Shown piece by piece: positions 32,785 to 42,177 of a DNA stretch of 64,000 bases. The first letter of the stretch is position 1; the number at the start of each line of letters is the position of its first letter. Source of the stretch: Pyrenula massariospora (lineage: Eukaryota; Ascomycota; Eurotiomycetes; Pyrenulales; Pyrenulaceae); assembly GCA_021030905.1 (NCBI GenBank), contig JAGFMI010000003.1:496001-560000 (forward strand), given 5' to 3'. A program made the position numbers and the translations under genes. Under the pieces are notes generated by a model that worked only from the letters and a program-made list of their open reading frames with translations, was not told where the DNA came from and made no database searches.

Positions 32785-34971
32785 TCAAGGTGATGGTGGC
32801 TTCTCATGCACTTGGAAAGGCCCGCTCAAACGCCGGAATCTCAATAGCCTGCTCCATCGTAGTAGAGTCCATCTCTGCAAGACCAAGCCGCCGGTAAACA
32901 TTCGGCCCATCTTTGACAGGCTATAGCAGCAAGATGATGTACTTTCCATGATAATCATGATGAAGCTGAAAGTTGAGACTAGTAATAGTTGCGACATGAA
33001 GGCAGCAGACCTCCGATTGTAGAGGATCCATGTCAACGTCTAGCGCGCCAGCCTTAAAAGTTTTCCCCACCCGTTGCACGGGCCGGGACGGTGCAACGGG
33101 TGGGGAAAATTTGTAACGATTACGCGGATACCATCATTGCTCAAGCTTACCTGAACTGCTCGTACATAAGTAGCTCCACTATTCTGAAGCTCAACTGGCC
33201 AAAGCTTGCCTCCTAAAGCAAGCTCAGCTATTTCAAGCTTAGAATTTAACGGCGTCGCCTCCCACACGATCTTCGCTTGATGAACTTTGAATTTTAAGTC
33301 CGTGTCGTAGGTTTTATCGTCAAGGATATAGCAAGACCAGATATTGCTATACCAGATGCCGCCACTCACTGATATCCACGACCTTGATGGTATCCCGCTA
33401 GCCTGGAAGCGCCCCATACCTACGCCATACTCTGGCTTCCACAACAGGCCCGAGGAGAGCTGGCTCCACGACAGCCCCACGATTGACTTTTCGCCTCCAA
33501 GTAGATCCTAGAAGTGCGTGGTTAAGCCCGCCAAGTCAGGAAGCCTGTCGCTCTCAAACGTGGCATTTCGCTGCAAGTATAGCTCTGTGGGTCGTCTCCA
33601 GCAGCAATAGATTTTGCTTTGACTCTTCCCAGGCAAGTCAACAACATCTCTCCTCATTTCCGAAAAGGCCGTCTCCTTGTACATAAGTCCATCTTGCAGG
33701 CCATTTTCCGACGCAGTGATGGCTCTGCACCGCCAATGCAGCTGTTGATCTGTGAAATAAAGTACACGACAGGCAAGAAGATCTTCTTGGAATGTGCAGG
33801 CCCTAGTGTCTAGTGGGCCCATAACCTGCTGTGAGTGTAGGCCGGAGCTGCGGAGGAAAAGTTCGTCGTCTTATTTATCACCACTATCATCATCCATTTC
33901 GCAGGTAATCTGCTCGCTAGGTGTGGATGTTGGAATGAATCCTGTATCACAACGAGGAGACACGCTTGCAGCAATGACAAGAAAGGCGTCTTTGTAGACT
34001 GGACACATATTTGCTGGCTCCCACATCCGATCTTCTACGTCATCTTGGATAATGCAGAGAGTATCAATCCACAAATAGCGAATTTTGAGCCATCGCGCGA
34101 CTAGTACTGCTTGCTGAAAGGTCGGCTGGAGGTCGGACGTCTCCACATGCTGCATGTTTGAACCGATTGTAGCCTTTATTGTCTTTAAAAGAATTGATTT
34201 CTCCATCAATGGCTCAATGCGACGTATATACCTTTGACTCCGTGAGATTCCATTAGTTGAATTGAAGTGTATGATCATCTTCAGTTCCAACGTCCAGCAC
34301 GCGTGTAAGTAAGTTGGAGGCCGCGACTTTCGAACAGCAGTCGTGGTCGTTGAAGCACCTCTAGACCCAGTCGTCAACAGTAGGGAGACGCGCCATAAAA
34401 TTCTGATCAGAGCTCATCCAGAAATACATTATTGGCTCATGTTTGTGGACGTCTGCATTTGGCTTTTATCAATCAAGGATTCCCTATCCATAAAATCAAG
34501 ACAGAGCGCTTTTCTCGATATGTTTACCTTCAATGGTCAATCTGTAGATGCCGAACACCACACCGGCCTAACGAAAATCTGTGCTCGACCAAAGAGCCAC
34601 AAATCTTTGTAGACCCTTTATCAGGTCTGAAGTCATATATAGGCCGACAATCTCAATCTTATCCACAAGCTCCTCCATAAGCGGCGCTGCTGAGTCACTT
34701 CCTTCAAACTTTCCCAATCCCGCACCAGGGTCTTGCAACATACACATAAGCCGACTTCTGCACGTCTTCCGCCGAGAGAGGACCAAGAAATATCGGCGTC
34801 ACGTAGCTGGTTGGTGGACCAGGTCAAACAGGGTTTAATGAAGGAGCTGAGACGAGGATTCGGGGTATTGGCATAAGAAGACGATATAAATGCGTAGGGA
34901 GCTTCAATCATGCTCACCCGTCTCGTGCTACTTTTAGCATCCAGCACGCGTTGCACACCCTGAATACACAA
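32785..34971 (-). pseudogene. HET-domain (heterokaryon incompatibility) gene relic
   Basis: Parts of a HET protein occur in the right order on the minus strand. An N-terminal segment holds a Cys-pair element. The HET core holds RYLWIDTLCIIQDD. Next come a GPLDTRACTFQEDLLACRVLYFTDQQLHWRC block and a C-terminal GLLWKPEYGVGMGRFQASGIPSRSWISVSGG block. The family causes a cell-death reaction when incompatible fungal cells fuse. The copy is broken, with several breaks spread over its length, so it is treated as a fossil. The changes look moderate, which suggests a fairly recent loss. A 111-nt intron (33040-33150) near the 3' end contains a perfect hairpin (see the repeat at 33061-33109). Confidence 0.75.
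33061..33109. repeat. Perfect hairpin with 19-bp arms
   Basis: Arms ttttccccacccgttgcac (33061-33079) and its exact complement (33091-33109) flank an 11-nt GC-rich centre. It lies inside a GTAAGC...GCTAG intron of the HET relic. The arms look like terminal inverted repeats of a DNA transposon placed head to head, or a very small foldback element. Confidence 0.85.
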
Positions 34972-35438
34972 CTCTCATTACCCGGGGCTTTTTCTTACTT
35001 CGTAACAGAAACTCACTTTATCTGCGACCCGCCACCGAGTATTCCCTACTCTAGTGGTATGTACCTCTTGAAAATTTAATCGATCGGTAAACCACCCCCT
35101 CCCCCCTTTATCGATCGAATATTAGGATTTTGATTAGTCAGATCTTCAAGAGCCATATACCACCAAAATAAAGGGCACTGTAAAACAGATAGCATATGAT
35201 CATCCAATGGCATGTCACAACAATCAGATGGAGATCACGCAAATCGAGAAGGAATTATCAGCTGAGGAGGTGGACGGCTATATACCCCAGTTGTCGCAGG
35301 ACCACCTGTCAACCACCCATGTGGGATGACGCTGGAAAAACCTTCCCATAGAGCCAAGACTCCAACCCCTACTCGCCTCTCTCCTAATGCGTCACCTCGC
35401 GCTTCGTCGCATTCCACTCAAGCAGCCCATCTCTAGTG
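34972..35438. other. Intergenic, nothing recognised
   Basis: Separates the HET relic from the cystine-knot peptide gene. A short poly-C tract lies near 35095-35107. Confidence 0.5.
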
Positions 35439-35793
35439 CTACAAGCAAACAAAGTTGCCAGCCCCGTTCTTCACGCAGGTGTAGCTTGGGCAGCAATTTG
35501 GCTTTTCAACCCCGGGCTTGCAAGGGTGGCCATCGCCCACGCAGCGTTTCTGGGGGTCATTGGTCAGCTCTCATTCTCCTCTTGAGATTTTTCGCTTGAT
35601 CCTGGAGCAGCTGCGATAAAAGTTCAAGCTGAAAAGGGCTGTCGAAAATGATGGTTTGAGAAGTAACGGGTCCGGAATGAAATATGCTACTTACTTCAAG
35701 TTGAAACAGTTCTCCCTCCGGAGTTGGGCTGGCAAGAGCGGTCCCTGCAAGAGAGAGGGCGCCAAGGAGGGTAATCAAGTTTGGCAAGTACAT
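35439..35793 (-). CDS. Secreted pre-pro-peptide with cystine-knot (knottin-like) core
   Basis: Two exons, 35695-35793 and 35439-35549, give 69 aa. The 145-nt intron has donor GTAAGT, a CTGAC branch-like site and acceptor CCCCCAG ten nt later. Residues 1-21 are a signal peptide (MYLPNLITLLGALSLAGTALA). Residues 22-35 are a short acidic propeptide ending in Lys34-Arg35, a Kex2 site. The predicted mature peptide is 34 residues, starting with Cys36. Its six Cys (36, 43, 52, 53, 58, 68) follow C-x6-C-x8-CC-x4-C-x9-C, the inhibitor cystine-knot spacing. An alternative acceptor at 35568 also keeps the frame and adds six residues before the Lys-Arg. The mature part fits an antimicrobial, effector or defence peptide; none is proven. 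Exon 2 is tiny and lacks its own ATG, so ordinary gene calling would miss it. Confidence 0.8.
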
Positions 35794-36634
35794 GTTGGCT
35801 GAGTGTTGCTAATGACGCAAGTCGAAGAGAGAGCTTCTTTTTAAGGTATATGACTTCAATGATCTGTATAGACTTTGAGGTGTTCTGACTTCAAAGATGG
35901 TGGCAAGAAGAGCTTCTTATATGTTGCGGAGGACGGTCGCTGCAGCCCACAGCTGAACGTGCGCCAAAAGCAAGCTTCAAGAGCGGTGAAGAGTCTGAGA
36001 CAAATGACTCGAGTTGATGCGATATTTAGCTGGAGTACGAGCTGTAGAAGAGCGTCTCGGCGACCATCCTGCAACTTTCGAATCCTGCATTACGGCGGCA
36101 GATATCTTCAATGTTGAGGAGGATCACAGTTGCAAATATCATACATAAAGTGATGTATTCTGCACATTCTTGGGGGGGGGTATCTGACACTACTGGAGTG
36201 TAACACAGCATATCAAGGCCCACAGAAGGATCTTACGAGGGGGTTTTCTCGTGTATGACCAGAAGCAGTGGCCTCTTCTAGTTTCAGTAATTCCGATGCC
36301 CCGATTTCACGTAAATTAAAGTTCAAGTTTCTGTCGCTTACTCTTGTACAGCAGGGCCGGCTTCTAACGGATATATCAATGTGGTTTGTGTACGACTCCA
36401 TCTAATACGCGTGTTGTGTAGACAAGAAAAGTGTGCCGAGTCACGTGACTAGCTGAGAGAAGGACGGCAACTAAGATCACGTGATGAGCACATGGGAAAA
36501 TTATGATTTTAATACTAATCCTGAACAGCTTTGGTGCGATAAATTATTTTGACTTAAAACTCCATTCTAAAATATTAGTTTATTATATAACTATAATAAA
36601 AAGGGCCGTGACGGAGAGAAGGATTCGGGCAATG
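35794..36634. other. Intergenic with two CACGTG palindromes and AT-rich DNA
   Basis: Upstream of the peptide gene. Contains gtcacgtgac at 36440-36449 and atcacgtgat at 36476-36485, then an A/T-rich stretch at about 36490-36600. Confidence 0.5.
36440..36485. promoter_or_regulatory. Pair of TCACGTGA-type E-box palindromes
   Basis: Two 10-bp palindromes centred on CACGTG, 36 bp apart. CACGTG is the bHLH core (Cbf1-like in yeasts). They lie about 650 bp upstream of the peptide gene start and just downstream of the 109-aa frame, so their target is unclear. Confidence 0.35.
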
Positions 36635-36964
36635 TCAAGCGGCGCTAAGACCTGAGAGGATTTGCACCGCGATTCTAATCGATTTATTGATCTGCGTTGC
36701 CCACCAGTCGTCTAATGCTCTGAAGTATACTTGAGCTACTACGAAAGTGTTGATCAGCGCCTTCAGTGCATAGTGCGCGTTCTCTGGCTTGGGTCCATCG
36801 TGAAGAGCAAAGCGGAAGTCGCGGTGGTCAACGGTCCCAACATGATGCGTTATGTAATAGAAATCGGTTTCTCTGAAATACAGATGTATCCCTGAAGAGG
36901 ATGACGGTGTTGCGGATGTAGGTAAGGCTCCGCTGTCGTTAGCAGTAGAGCTGTAACGATACAT
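36635..36964 (-). CDS. Hypothetical protein, possibly a gene fragment
   Basis: Open frame of 109 aa with ATG at 36962-36964. The N-terminus is Ser/Thr-rich. The rest reads like coding sequence (IHLYFRETDFYYITHHVG, then KALINTFVVAQVYFRALDDWW). No domain recognised, no signal peptide. It may be an exon or a leftover of a larger gene. Confidence 0.3.
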   Translation of the reverse strand: MYRYSSTANDSGALPTSATPSSSSGIHLYFRETDFYYITHHVGTVDHRDFRFALHDGPKPENAHYALKALINTFVVAQVYFRALDDWWATQINKSIRIAVQILSGLSAA

Positions 36965-37027
36965 CCGTCTCCCCCTCGTGACTATTAGGAAGGCCTGCTA
37001 TCTCAGGACCGCGTAGACGGGCCCCCG

Positions 37028-37090
37028 GACGGGCTCTCGGGGAGCGGGTGGACGGGCTTTCGGGGAGCGGGTTAGACGGGCTCTCGTGAA
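37028..37090 (+). repeat. Tandem repeat, unit about 23 bp, 2.7 copies
   Basis: Units begin gacgggctctcggggagcgg at 37028, gacgggctttcggggagcgg at 37051 and gacgggctctcg at 37075. The second unit differs by one C-to-T change in its shared part. Confidence 0.75.
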
Positions 37091-37478
37091 CTGTGAACAA
37101 GGCTCCTAGGACTGTGTATGCTTCTAGGACGATCGGGCCTGCTTGTGGGATAAGCGCTGTCTCCGGGAGCAGTAGATTGGCTCCTAGGAACCGCGGCGGT
37201 GTGTCGGAGCTGTCGGGTGCTTAAACAGTAGTAGGCGGTGAGTAGCGGATGCGGCTCGCACGAATATGGGTGGGAGCATTAGGCGGCATCACAATTTTGA
37301 CCTTTGAGAGGTCCTCTGCACATAATAAGCAATGGATTTTCTGCAAAGATAATTACTCAAGGAGACGATCGAACTTTCCACTAAATTGCTTGTAAAGAGA
37401 AGAAATTTCTGAAGGACCGCGTACACGGGAACAATCTATGTAAATACTAAAATTGCTTCATTGTCTGTTCCTATGATA

Positions 37479-37631
37479 GCCCTTCGACTGGTGACAATAT
37501 TGAGGGTTTTTTGATTGGTCTGTCTATCTCCGTGCCATTCCAGCGCCGAATTAATATACATTAAAATCGGGATGGCACAGATCGAGGCAGACCAATCAAA
37601 AAACCCCCAACATTGTTACCAGTCGAAGGGA
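37479..37631. mobile_element. MITE, 153 bp, TA target duplication
   Basis: The two halves form long imperfect inverted repeats of about 60 bp. Left end: (g)cccttcgactggtgacaat. Inverted right end: (t)cccttcgactggtaacaat. Both arms share gggttttttgattggtctg. A TA dinucleotide flanks both sides (37477-37478 and 37632-37633), as expected for Tc1/mariner-type insertion. Too small to code for a transposase, so non-autonomous. Arm differences are mostly transitions. Confidence 0.8.
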
Positions 37632-38027
37632 TACGCGTCGGCAATCGGTAAAATTTAGTAGATGGAAACCCTCTCTGTGAGAAATAGGATAGGTGTCTGG
37701 GCCCCTTCCTTATGATCATGTTTTACTGTACAAGCATTAAGCTGATAAGACTGAGCTCTGCCAGCCAGAGATCTTACATTGAATGTCTGCTTGATTACCG
37801 CACAACCTCGGTCCAATGGTCTCCAAAGTACCTATCCAGATCAGCGCCGACGCTCTATCAAATCCCGCCCACGCAGCTGAATGGATAATCATGACACCTG
37901 TTCATCGAGCCCAAGTCCCGAAGCCGCCGTCAAAACATTGCCACTTTCAACTTCATAGCCTGGCAATGACCAAAGGCATCCCTTCCAGAATATCGCACAC
38001 AGTCGGACCCCGCCCAAAATTAAATTA

Positions 38028-41000
38028 TCAAATCTGACTCTCATCTTCATCCCTCTCTACTTCCGTAAACCTCACACTTCCCCTCCCAGGCAGTACTTCG
38101 CTTTCGCCTCTCAGCCTCGCCGCGAACGGCAGCTTCCTTGATGTCGCAGGCGGGGTCCCCTTTGGTGTAGTACTAGCTGATGTCAGGTCTGCTAAAGCCT
38201 TTGCTCTCGCTACTGCACGATTCTTGCTAGGGGTATGGAGGTATGCTGGCGTAGCGGTAGAGCTCAAAGGTGGAACCCAAGGAGATACGTCGGCACCAGC
38301 ATCTGTTTCTTGACGGGAGTCTTCAAAGATAACAGGCGGATGGCTAGGCATGGCGATCCACTCCCTAGTCTGCACCCGGCGCGGCGGTTCCGAGGCTGGG
38401 AAGGCGCGGTTTGGACGATGTGCAGCATACTCGAAATCCGTGTTACTAATGTCAACGAGCGCTCTGTTTCGCCTAGCACTTGGAGACTCCTCTTCCTCTG
38501 TATTCTGATCGTTCTCCCGGTCTTCGTGGTCTTCCCTCCCCCCACTCGTCAATGCTCTCCGTCTCAGCGTATATCCGCTTCTTTCAGCCCACCAGTTGAG
38601 AATACCCCGGACGTGCTTTCCCCAATGCCTATCCGCCATGGCATCCGCATCCTGCTCCCGCCTTCGCACTTCAAAAGCGCGATAACTTAGCCTACGCAAA
38701 GACATAGATCCAAGACGAGCAACGTGCAAGGAGTGGAACCCTGCTGCCTGAGCGCCGAGGGAGGACATTTGACTCAATTTATCACGCCAATAGGCCAGAA
38801 TTCGAGACTGAAGATGCCTAGAGTCATATGCCGTGGCAGTGATGTCCAGCTCGGTGACGTGCGCCGTTCTTGTGCGCCAACGCTGCAGCGCAGACCGAGA
38901 AAGCGAAGTTTCTATCTCCCGCTCGCGGACAAGTAGCTGGCCATTGAGCTGTTGAAGACGCGAGAGTTCGGCGCGCCAGGCTAACAAGGAACGAAAGGCC
39001 AAGTTCACCTTCACGGTCCGTCGCATCTTCGCGTAAGCGTCCTGGCGGCGCTTCTTCCGCGATTCTTTCGTTGTCATACGCCAAAATTGCAAGAATCTGC
39101 TAATGACGAAGAACTCTTCGGCGTTCTCAGATATAGTAGCAAGGGTGTGAACGTAAGCAATTTGGGCGCGCCACTGGGCAAATCGTTGTCGAAGGCTTTG
39201 GGGGGTGTAGTGCTCTTGTGCAATTTGTTCCCGATCGTGAATGAGGCTCATCTGGAGATTCCAGCACTCAAAAGTGGTTTTTAGAAGCGTGCGTTTCCGG
39301 CTGACGGCGAGTTGTGCCGCTTGGTGGGAGAAGAAGGTAGTCCTTGATTTGGTCTGATCCCTGAACCTTCTGAGAGCATTCGTCTTAATCCGCTGGTCAC
39401 ATAGTCGGCGTAGCAAGAGCCCTCGCTCAGAGAGAACCCATTGGTAGACCGTCTGAGCCATAATTCTTTGGTCAATTTGAACCTGTATGGTGTTGACGCG
39501 TAGTTGGTCGTTCCAGGCAGTCCACGAATTTTGCTGTAGGCGAAGCCTGTCCACCCGATCTGCTCTAATACACGATCTAGCTCGAAGAATCCAGGTTCCG
39601 AAGGCGATTCGAGCGACTCTCCAATCTCTCATTCGACTCACTCGCTTCTCTAGCGGCATTAGCCTAGCTTCAATTCTCCAATTGGTCAACGAGCTGTGGA
39701 AAAGATGCCTTCTTCGGAACTCTTCTGCCTGATGGTCGCCTCCAAGATCGATTCGAGTCTGGGTGGCCCAAGTCGCCAAGGTCTTGCGCGCGAGGCCTTT
39801 CTGATATTGAAAACCAGAGTCATGGATCTGCTTCGCGTTATTTTTGAGTCGCAAAATCCAACAAGAGAATATTTTCGTTACTAAGTGCCTGTCGTAAAGT
39901 CGAGGAGCGAAAGCATCCAAGTACGTGAAAAACCAACGCCTAAAAATCATCTTCGTAAGATTGTCATGATATCTCGTCAATGCTGTTGCCTCGTTGTCCA
40001 GAATGTGCACCAGCTTCTTTCTCAGCATCTTCATGTAAAGCCTCAGGCCTATTTGCTGTGCTCTGAGCTCCTGCGTAGTTGTAAAATAGTGCCACCTGCG
40101 AAAGTATTTGATGCGAAGCACATGCCTCTTAGCGACTTGAGCCTGTTCGACCCGTTCAGCAGTGACCTGGAGCCACTGAGAAAATGCACGCCCCATCAGG
40201 TATAGATCGCGCGCAACTTCTGCGCGGCCGTAGAGTAGCTCGAAAAAGCGGTTGGTTTTCGCGTCCTGTACCCTATGATGATGCTCGGCACGCACGAGTC
40301 CTAGAGCGGTGGAGAGAAGGATTCTCCGGTCTCTAGAAACAGCTTGCGCTTCAAGATCCCGCATTCTGTCCAGATGATCCCACATTTGATTATGCCATTT
40401 CGCAAAAAATCGGCGAAGCAAGGCCTTTTCACGATGGAAGTTGAAAGCGTCTGCATAGCGGACCAGGCTTGTCTTTGTCGGGCGATATGGAAATTCTGGC
40501 GGGTGATTGGCTTGAAACTGCTCTTTGGGCTCAGCTTCCAAGTCTGATGTCCCGGTTGAGGATAGATTCGTAATCTCTTCTTGGCTGAGGTCACGACTAT
40601 GGAACCCGTCATTATCAATTCGTGGGTTGAGTGGATGAGGATAGTTGATTGTAGCACTGGAACTTTTCAGCCTTTGTCTCTTATCTCGGGAGGGCTTAGG
40701 CTCCTTTGCGTAGATCTCGCGTCTTGTGTCAGGGCGCCGTCTTGTCCATGCCTGCGACTTCTGCACAGCTGGATACGGGGAGCGGTCGATATCCAATTTT
40801 GACACCGAAGCACGGGACGAAACCCTCGGCTGTAACTGTCGCGTGATCTCCCTCGTAGTGTCATATAATGAAGTGAACGATGCTCTCCGGGTAGGTCGTT
40901 CCCGCGCTTCTCGAGTGTCACTAAACGAGCTTGACTGCTGACCAGTGTGGGGAGAAGATGCCTCCTCCGCTTCCTCTTGTGCACCCTCCTCGTTCTCTTC

Positions 41001-41349
41001 CAGGTTGATTCCTTGTTCGGCCAGCAACAACCGAAAGGTGTCGAGCAACGGTCTGCCACGGTGTTCGGGAAGGGTAAAGTTGACAAGAAAGTCAAAGAAC
41101 TGCTTGTCTTGGTGGTGGTCAAGTCCTCGTCTCGCCAGCTCGGTCTCGTACAAATTCCATATCGCGCTGAGAGGACGTCGCGTGGTAGCAGCGCGCTCTT
41201 GCGCTTTCGATACGATGTCATAGAGTATGATGATGTCTACAGCTCGTCAGCATCCTCAACGAAGAGGCAATTGGGGTAAGCCAAGATTCACCATCATCGG
41301 AAAGATCGAGATATTTTGTTTCATCTTTGGGAGCGGGGGGAGGAGGCAT
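38028..41349 (-). CDS. sfi1: Sfi1-type centrin-binding spindle pole body protein
   Basis: Sfi1 forms the half-bridge filament of the spindle pole body; centrin (Cdc31) binds its repeats. Exons 41292-41349 and 38028-41236 (intron GTGAAT...CTGTAG, 55 nt) join in frame to 1088 aa. The start MPPPPAPKDETKYLDLSDD runs through the splice into DIIILYDIVSKAQERAATTRRPLSAIWNLYETELARRGL, the normal N-terminus of the fungal family. From about residue 260 to 870 there are many helical repeats ending in a Trp motif (for example FFAKWHNQMWDHL, YFRRWHYFTT, RRWFFTYL, LLAWRAEL, ALQRWRTRT), about every 30-40 residues. The N-terminal third and C-terminal 200 residues are disordered and basic. The in-frame sequence before 41153 has no ATG, so the upstream exon is needed. 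Confidence 0.9.
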
Positions 41350-42177
41350 GGAGCGGCTGGCGATCTACGGCGCCTTCTCCGAGACATTGATGCTGGCTAT
41401 TCTCATGCTTGATGAAGAAGAGTTGAAGCACCACCGAAGCACCGTGCCTTGTAGTCATACTACTGGGATCAATAGGTGTTTACATTGTCGCATCGACAGA
41501 CAGACAGCTGAGCGCGTGGGTAACAGGGCAGGGATCCCCGACGCGCCGCCGCGATCACCGATCTAACCCGAATAGGCCGTGACACAGATCTTGCAGGGGC
41601 AATTGGCTGTCGTGGTTCAAATTCAGCCTCACGGTCAACAAGACGTGACTACTTAATTTCTTGACTGGCGTGAGCCCCGTTGGTTGAAATGGCATATGAG
41701 GTGAATTCTCCTGCTCCCAGCCCTGGAGCCTGCCTTGCCGCGGCCCGCGACCACGGTGAAGAAGCAAAGTTACACACGGACACAACACTGCTTACCGCAT
41801 GTGGCATGATGTTTCAATCATCTGATTAAGTGGGACATGCTTTTCCTCCATGTTTCGGTCTGTTCCCTCGATCCGTGAATGTCATTAGGGAATCGATGGC
41901 TTGCTGCACACCATAGCGTCTCATCGCAATTTGCCAGATCCCACCGATCGCCCCCCTCACCCATGTCGGGATGCTAAAAATGAACAAACGTGCCGAAGCA
42001 CCGCGGCCACACCGGACATTCTCCTATCGTCCACCACTGATTTCTTTTCACCTGATCTTTTTTGGATATCTTGATTTTGATCATCTTCCATTTCCTAAGG
42101 TTGGAAAGCTATCAATTTTTACGTCTTCTTCTTAATCTCTGTACATCTATTCAATTTGTATCAATGCGCCGGCAAAC
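41350..42177. other. Divergent intergenic region between sfi1 and the methyltransferase
   Basis: No gene recognised. The last 130 bp before the plus-strand ATG are T/C-rich, typical of a fungal promoter. Confidence 0.5.

Larger units (their letters stand above)
36965..38027. other. Repeat-bearing intergenic region
   Basis: Holds a G-rich tandem repeat (37028-37090), two copies of an aggaccgcgtaNacgg motif (37005-37020 and 37413-37429) and a 153-bp MITE (37479-37631). No gene seen. Confidence 0.6.
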
